The notes beneath the pieces were generated by a model. It was given only the letters and a program-made list of their open reading frames with translations, searched no databases and was not told where the DNA came from. From NCBI GenBank assembly GCA_015680905.1, contig CM027381.1, positions 18,577,501 through 18,641,500 of the forward strand: DNA of 64,000 nucleotides, given 5' to 3'. Position numbers and translations under genes: made by a program. This document shows, one piece after another, positions 57,352 through 64,000 of this stretch (positions within the stretch are counted from its first letter, which is position 1; the number at the start of each line of letters is the position of its first letter). This DNA is from Coptis chinensis (taxonomy: Eukaryota > Streptophyta > Magnoliopsida > Ranunculales > Ranunculaceae).

Positions 57352-58463
57352 TGATAAGAGCCCAAAACTGTAGTTTTAACCCCTTAACAATCGCACTTTT
57401 AGACCAATTATGTGAATAATAAGTAAGAGTTAATATTGATTACGTGTTTTTATGCATTTCAGGCTTCAAAGTCCATTATGTGCAGAAATGTGCCACTTTA
57501 GCGAGATAAAGGAGCAAAGGTCGGTTGCTAATGAGTTCTGTGATTAAAGGCCAATTTTCAAGAAGACAAAGCCTTTGTAAAGCCCGGTCAAAAGCTGAAA
57601 AGTCAAAGTCCACTTGGCGTAAAGCTTGAGTGCACAAAGTCAGCAGAACTTTCGAAGACCATATCTTTAGACTCAGACCTCGGAATTGGGCCTACCTTAT
57701 GTCAAAACGACGGGCTCAAAAAGAGCTTTCCAATGGTCCAAGCCTTGGCCCAATCAAAGGAGCAGAAGTCGACGAAACATCTATTGAAGCCAACTACAGC
57801 TAAAGAGCCCATTTTGGACTAAAGAAATTGGGTTTTGGGCCTGATTTTCCGGCCCAAAACATGGCTCCAAGCCCATGCACGATTTTTGGATATGAAAGTA
57901 TAAAAACAAAAGCTTGACTCTTTGTTAATGGCAGTTAGGTTAGGAAGCTAATGTTTATGGAGTTTAGGGTTAGAAAAAGATAGATCTAGATTAGTTTTTA
58001 GATCTAGATCTAGTTTTTTTACATTCATTCAATTAGTTAGTTTAGAATCATATTTTAGTTTTTAGAATAAAGTAGTAGTTCTTCATTTCAATTTAGATTA
58101 TTGCTTAAATTCTTATTTAGATTTAGTTGTCTTAAATTCATAATTAGTTATTTACAATCTTAGTTCTAAATTAGTTTTAATTTCAGTTTAATTTAATTAT
58201 GTCTTATTGTTATTATTGTTTTTGTGTTAGGAATGGTAGTATAGAAATTTCACATCAATCATTACTCTCACATTGTTCTTTGTGTCGAGTAGTTGAATTC
58301 TAATTAAGTCTAGAGAGTTAAGAGTGGAACAAATCCTTACTCATTATATTGCATGATTATGTTTTAAGAGTAAGAAGAATTGATTTAAACGTAAGAACGG
58401 TAGGATTTCGTATTAGTGTTGTTAACATTAATATTAGGATTTTATTATTTTTACGGGTTATCA
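57352..58463 (+). mobile_element. Athila LTR 2 (1112 bp)
   Basis: Starts TGATAAGAGCCCAAAACTGT and ends TTTTTACGGGTTATCA. It is followed by AATGGCGCCGCTGCC at 58464. Many substitutions separate it from LTR 1, and a central ~370-bp block is absent, so the two are not a young 5'/3' pair. It serves as the 5' LTR of the second element. Confidence 0.88.
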
Positions 58464-59750
58464 AATGGCGCCGCTGCCATCGTAATCTCGTTCAAGACAA
58501 GAATTCAATTGTTTGAATCCAAGGGGCAATCCCCCATTCTCTACCCACCCACCCTTTTAATTTTTCATTCTTATTTCTTGAATTTTCGGAACTGTTAACT
58601 GTTTCAGGCATAGGGGCTGCGGATTCACAGAGAAAAACACTGCGGTGAAGGTATTTCTAAATTTTCGAAAATTCTGAAAATTTTCATACATAACATTTAA
58701 TGTGTTGTTGATTTACTGGAATATTTTCAGATTTTTCAAAGTTGGTTTACCTTGTGAAAAAAATACGATCTTTACAGTGCTGCATTTCAGTTTTCACACC
58801 GTATGTTCTTGAAAAACAGATGAGTAAGGTTACTTAGGGAGTTCTAAAAATTATATAATTTTTACAGGAGTATCTATCCTAAGTCAGGAGTTTATAGTAA
58901 AAATTTGACGAGTTTTTTATTTGTTTTGACCACCTAAATAGTAGAGTGTTTCCAGTGTGTTTCTGCAGTGTTGCAAACACTTAATATCTGGAACACCAGC
59001 CGATAAGGAGAGGTTGTAGAACTCCAATTGCTCTAAACTTTTTTCAGAAATAAGTAGGATCTGTCGGAAGTCTCCAGTAAAAATTTGGAAATTTTTGGCT
59101 TTGTTTTGATGGGCTAACCATTCGGTTGTTTGTATTGTGTCCGAAAACTGTTTTGCAAACTTTGCAGACCAGTAGAGGGAATTTCGTAGCTCCAATTGAT
59201 CTGAAATTTTACAGGCTACTTGATAGACGTCTTAGAAAATTACTGTAAAAATTTCAAATTTTTTGGAGTAGGATAAAAGGCCTAAAACTCGAAAACCCTG
59301 AAGCGCGACCCGCGCTAAAACACTGGACATCTGAAATTCCTGAGCGCGACCCGCGCCCTAAGCAAGCGCACCTGCGCTCAAAACACTGGAAGCTGAACGC
59401 GACCCACGCTCAAACACTGGACATTCACAAAACCCTGAGGCGCACCTGCGCCCAAGGAGAGCGCACCCGCGCCCTCGAAGGAAAATTAAGCGTGAACAAC
59501 CCAATTTTCACAGGTTAGTTCAAATTTCTATTTCTTCAAGTTATTCAGTGTTTCTAACTTTTTAAATACACTGAGATCGCATATACAAGATGCTATTCAA
59601 ACGCGTAGCAATGAGGCATTCAGGTACTCCTTCTTCCACTCCTCGCCTCTTCTGTCAGAGGAGTTTTAATTCTAGTATAATCAGGCTTGTTTTTCGTAGA
59701 AATAAATACAACACGCCTATCTAGAATTTCACACACTACACTTGCATCAA
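58464..59750 (+). mobile_element. Second Athila element: leader with GC-rich repeats
   Basis: Primer-binding site, then a leader homologous to 56421-57351. From about 59280 to 59490 there are degenerate tandem segments of the form GAGCGCGACCCGCGCCC and CAAAACACTGGACAT, strikingly GC-rich against the AT-rich surroundings. No gene is present before gag at 59751. Confidence 0.75.
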
Positions 59751-61460
59751 TGGCTAAAGAACAAGAGACTCCTCTCTCGATTTTTATAAAGCCCTAAACG
59801 ATGGCCCTAAGTGGGTGCATCGTTCTTTGCAGACCTAGTGGGGATTTTTGAATCCCCTAATATATTTAACTTGTTACCGATTTTTCATGGTTTAGACCAC
59901 GAGAAGCCTTACCAAAGACACGTCGTAGGATAGACCAAGTTCTCACTACATTCCATCATCCTAGCGTAAGTCCGGATCAAGTTAAACTTAGGGTGTTTCC
60001 TTTCACCCTAGCCGACAAGGCGGCGTCTTGGTTAACTGCCCAAATGCCAAACTCTGTGGACTCATGGGCTCAACTTGTTCAATTGTTCATGGAACAATTT
60101 TACCCACCACTAAAGATCGATGAAATGCTTCAAAAGATTCATTTTTCCGCGGAATCCTCATGAATCCTTTTCGAGGCCGGAATCGTTTTCATCGATCTTC
60201 TCATTGAATGCCCAAGATCATAATCTTGTGAAAGACACACTTGTTCGTTACTACCTTCTTCAAGGGGCTTTTACATCGTCATAAGGAGGTTCTAGATATC
60301 ATGATCGGGGTAGTTTTCTTAGTAAAGGAGCCTTGGAGGCTTATAAATTCTTAGAAGATCAATCTAAGAAGAACAACAATTGGGGAGGTAACAATTCCTC
60401 CCGCTCCTCTCCTTTTCTCTTGAGGTTAAATATGATCCCGAAGTTTAAAACTCTTATCGATGCCCTCACTAAAAGGTAGATGCCATCTCGTTCAACAACA
60501 ACCCACTCCGGTCATGAACATTAACTCTACTTCGTTGTAATGTCGTTGTAGTCTTGAGCATTCCGACTTCTTTTGTCCTCTTGTCTATGCACAAACACCA
60601 CCACAACCATCACACTTCAACCGGTTAACTTCAACATCAAGGACAAGGGAACTTAGGTGACCATAAATAGAGGTTTAGTACCCATAACCCTTAACTATCA
60701 ACATCAAGACATGAACGCCAACAAGCTTTAATTCTAATACAACCATCTAGACAAAGTAGTAGTGACCTTGTTGGAGAAACAAAATCAAAATTATGCAACA
60801 AAACTCCAACTTGATGAAAGATCAAAGATGATCAAAACTCTAATATGATGAAACAAACGATGCAAATGATACGATCTTTTTGTGCCAAAAGGTTATTGAC
60901 ATGTCTTCTAACCAAAATAATAACCAAAACCGGCGTGTTTCCAAGTCAAGCGATTGCCTAATCCTAAGTCAACAAAAATCCCCTTTGAAATAAAAAGCGA
61001 TATTCTTTGTAATGGTAATATAAACCAAGGGGACTCCACAAAATCACTACCCTTCGTTCAGATCTAGTAGTTGATAACCAAGTGACTATGCCTAAAGATT
61101 ACCCACAAACTAAAAATGATACCATACCAAATACTATAATAGAAACCGAAGACCCTATTTTGTAGAAGTACCGGTTAAACCACAACCAAAAGGGAAAATA
61201 TTACAAGACCCAATAATAGAAAGTGAAGACCCTACACTGTAGAGGTTCCAATATGGACACCTAGATGAAAACGGATAAAGATAAAGCAAAGACTAATAAA
61301 ACTTTTATCCCTTACGCTAAAAATAGCGATAAAGCACCATATCCCCAAAGACTAGTTGTGTTTAAAAGGACGAGAATTTTGATGAGATTAGGGAAGTGTT
61401 TAAAAATTTGACTATAAACCTACCTTTTCTAGAAGCTATAAAAAGTTTACCTGAACACGC
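59751..61460 (+). pseudogene. Athila gag, broken
   Basis: From the ATG at 59751 the sequence reads MAKEQETPLSIF, then through stops RRIDQVLTTFHHPSVSPDQV, LRVFPFTLADKAASWL and WAQLVQLFMEQFYPP. The LRxFPFxLxDKAxxWL core is the Gag/retrotrans_gag signature of this clade. Later parts (EVFKNLTINLPFLEAIKS across frame breaks) lead to protease. Many frameshifts rule out function. Confidence 0.8.
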
Positions 61461-62035
61461 TTAAGTTTCTAAAAAAGAGTTGTGCACCAAGAAGAGGAAA
61501 ACCAACATACCCCACGAAGCATTCTTAAACTGAACAATATCCCTCTTTATCCGAACATACATGAATTGTTTAAGTATAAGGACCACGGTTAGATCCCTAT
61601 CAGCACAATGCACCTTAGGTGATACCTTCATAACAACTGCTTTATTAGACACGGGGAAGTGTTAACTTACTCCCTTTTTATTTATATAAACAACTAGGTC
61701 TAACAAAACTTCAACCAACCAAAATGACTTTGCAGGTTAGCCGATCGTTCTATTAAGTATCCCAAGGGTGTAGTTGAAAATATTCTCGTTAAAGTTCGGA
61801 TTTTTACTATCCGGCCGACTTTGTTATTCTTGACACGAAGTTGCTCATGATTCCATTCCCATCATCTTAGGGCGCCCTTTCTTGGCAACCGCCAATGCCC
61901 AAATCAATTGTCGGGATGGCTCAATGACTCTTTCTTTTGGAAATCTTTCGTAGAAGTTAACATGTTTAGACAAAAACAGGGGACAACTAGGTTTGCCTGT
62001 AGAAGGGGAAGTGAAGTCCATTGAGAGTTTTGTAC
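61461..62035 (+). pseudogene. Second Athila protease copy
   Basis: Parallel to 51366-51900: ATTAGACACGGGGAAGTGTT (active-site region, frame broken), CCAACCAAAATGACTTTGCA and GCGCCCTTTCTTGGCAACCG. It gives the reference used to recognise the hAT/solo-LTR insertion in the first element. Reverse transcriptase does not follow, so pol is deleted here. Confidence 0.75.
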
Positions 62036-64000
62036 CTCACATTAGTGCGGTGACACTTTAGTCCCCACACTAGTAGATACCCCTCTTATGGAAGAAGACA
62101 AGGATCACAATTTCTACTCCCTAGACGTAGATAACATCAAGGAGGATTTCCTTCGACTCTTTTGCAACCCTTCTTCTTTGCTGCCTCGCGAGTTCTCTCC
62201 TATTGACTTCCATTCATCTCTTGACGCCATGACGGAAGAAGAATTTTTCGCCTCTATCCCCAAAGTGATTCTTCTTACCCACCTATTGAGGAATGTCTTG
62301 CATATCTCAAGGCCTCGATGATATAGACCTAAGAACACTAGTTGAACACCATTCACCCACCTCACATCCTCATGTCACTCATTCACCTTCCATCACTTAA
62401 TGTTCCTCGCCCTCTACCTTTTCAAAGAACCATTGAGTTTGTACTTGACCTTGGCGTTTCTCCTATGCTTCATAACTATCTAAAACCAACTGGTGAAGAA
62501 GTAACACCCAAGGACAAGCCACCGACACTTTTTCATTTTTTCCATTTTTCCTTCTCAAAATTATCCACATCCCACGATCTTCCTCAACCATCAATTTTCT
62601 CACGTTCATTTACTTGGCATCCCTTCGTAGGGAGGACAAAGAAGAAATCAGATGCTCGATTAGGTTTTAGATCTATAAGGCTTTGCTCTCATTCCACTAA
62701 GCTACGCCATAGGAAATCTTGGTGCTTAATTCTGTTTGATGGTGCATTCCATGTTAATTATTTGTGGAAAGACCCACAACTTTTTTTTTTCGATTGTTGA
62801 TATATGGTAAACTGCATTTTAATCCATATATATTAGATAAAGTCTAGGAATCTGACTTTAAAAGACCCAAGTTTTTTGTACAATACCAACTTTCGGAGTA
62901 TAGGCCAAACAAAATTTTCAAACTTAAAAAGAGTTTTCCAATTTTGTTTGGGGGTGGCATGTGATTTTGGTATTCATTTCAAATCATGTTGCCACCCTAA
63001 GCCCTGTCATGTTTACTCGAGTAGAGTTTACATGCACGCTTGCCATTTTGCCACGTTTCTATGGTAAATTCTTTCCTTATCTCTTTACACTTTGAGGACA
63101 AAGCGTTCGATTGTTTGGGGGTGGGATAGAAACATTTGCAAAAATTAGACACTTTTAGAATGTAAATTACGCACTTTTATTTATAAAATGTTAAAAATTA
63201 TAAAAATTAGTTAGTTACATAATTTAATTGTGCTATTGAATTGTTTCATGAACCCCCTTCTCCCAAATTGTTTGGGGGTGGTATAGAAACACGATGTAAA
63301 TGTTAAGCACATATTAGGTTGTATATTACATTATTATTTGTCTTAAAAATAATAAAAATAAAAATAAAAAGTTTATGCTATACACTTAGGAATATTGGTA
63401 TTGTTTCTTTCTCTATGCTCTTAATAATCTAGAAGTCTCACGTAGCTTTTGCATTAGAATAGTTTTTAGAAACTTAGGTTAATATGTAGGTAATAATCTT
63501 TGAATCTATCTATAAATATATTACATGAGTATCTATGATTGTTTGGCAGTAAGTTTCTGAAATCTAGGCTAGAGTACTTATTCTACAAATCCTGTGAGAA
63601 TATAGCCTAAAGCTTTATATGAGTGAAACATTTGAGAAATGACACAAGGGATAAGTATATTCCGAATAGAGAAATCACACGTCCACTTGCTTGACCACTA
63701 TACCATGTCCTAAGAGATAATTTAGGCCCTTTTTGGATCGATATAGCTAGAAATTCCGACCTAAGTATATTTTCCGCTAGTTAAGCCCCTAATCGAGCCT
63801 TTCATTAGCCCTTTCATAAACCACAAATCCTTTACCTGTTACAAAATAAAACAAAATAAAAAAAATTCAACCTACCCAATTTAGATAAGTCGAGAATAGA
63901 ATAAGGAAGAAAGAAGAAAAAAACACGTGTAAACAAAAAGTTAGTTAATTGCTTCTTGAGGAAAATAAAGAAAAGAAGTTTCCATCCAAAGAAAAGAAAA
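62036..64000 (+). mobile_element. Athila post-protease/post-pol region, cut by window edge
   Basis: No RT, RNase H or integrase is found. Two modest frames (62088-62321, with acidic Leu/Phe-rich text like the protease-RT linker, and 62342-62800, unrecognised) are followed by AT-rich sequence. It has CTTTGAGGACAAAG at about 63090 and three GTTTGGGGGTGG tracts (62945, 63112, 63271), which resemble the polypurine-rich post-pol zone of Athila elements. A 3' LTR would be expected to the right of the window. Confidence 0.6.

Noticed and set aside
62342-62800. 152-codon frame in the second Athila element
   Set aside because: Considered as an env-like or captured gene, but there is no signal peptide, membrane segment or known motif; left within the element.

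Overview
The window is an AT-rich stretch of a flowering-plant nuclear genome, almost certainly a eudicot. It holds three recognisable host genes, all on the minus strand, with plant GT-AG introns. Around and inside them is a dense, nested population of plant transposons: Helitron, hAT and Harbinger-type MITEs, a tRNA-derived SINE, LINE relics, a solo LTR and Athila-type Ty3/gypsy elements. I cannot name the species.

Host genes, left to right. (1) A GT-1/GT-4-type trihelix transcription factor has five coding exons between 5195 and 18117 (370 aa, open throughout), including a 39-bp micro-exon inside a much expanded intron. (2) A SKIP14-type F-box/LRR protein has two coding exons between 19337 and 21909 (425 aa). 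It lies only 1.2 kb upstream of the trihelix gene, and the same neighbours are adjacent in Arabidopsis as I recall. (3) A cytosolic glucose-6-phosphate dehydrogenase has 15 coding exons between 23795 and 37522 (513 aa), all joining in frame. One intron is 5.5 kb and is mostly a large inverted-repeat transposon.

Region by region. 1-2630: a ~54-bp minisatellite, then a 217-bp tandem duplication ending in a textbook Helitron 3' terminus. 2959-3324: a hAT MITE with a perfect 8-bp target duplication. 3560-3985: seven near-palindromes of one 15-bp motif. 4213-4548: a TIR MITE. 5195-18117: the trihelix gene. Its introns hold a SINE, a foldback element with divergent RPA-like OB-fold fragments, a LINE RNase H relic, and a rearranged partial copy of the trihelix exon 1/SKIP14 3' end. 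19337-22300: the SKIP14-like gene. 23795-37522: the G6PD gene. Its introns hold a SINE split by a hAT MITE, a second foldback element (26283-30245) with convergent RPA-like fragments, a TIR element and LINE debris. 38778-46450: a probably complete but inactivated autonomous Helitron, with a frameshifted RepHel gene and a proline/asparagine/arginine-rich repeat ORF. 46751-47236: a Harbinger-like MITE. 47340-64000: Athila-type retrotransposon sequence with two LTRs in an LTR-leader-LTR arrangement. Its first element is interrupted by a hAT MITE that is itself interrupted by a 3.6-kb solo LTR.

The host genes are not an operon and show no obvious joint function: a light-response/GT-element DNA-binding factor, an SCF substrate adaptor and an oxidative pentose-phosphate enzyme. 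The most unusual content is the pair of foldback elements carrying RPA-like exons in both arms, the Helitron with its repeat ORF, and the chimeric trihelix/SKIP14 duplication.
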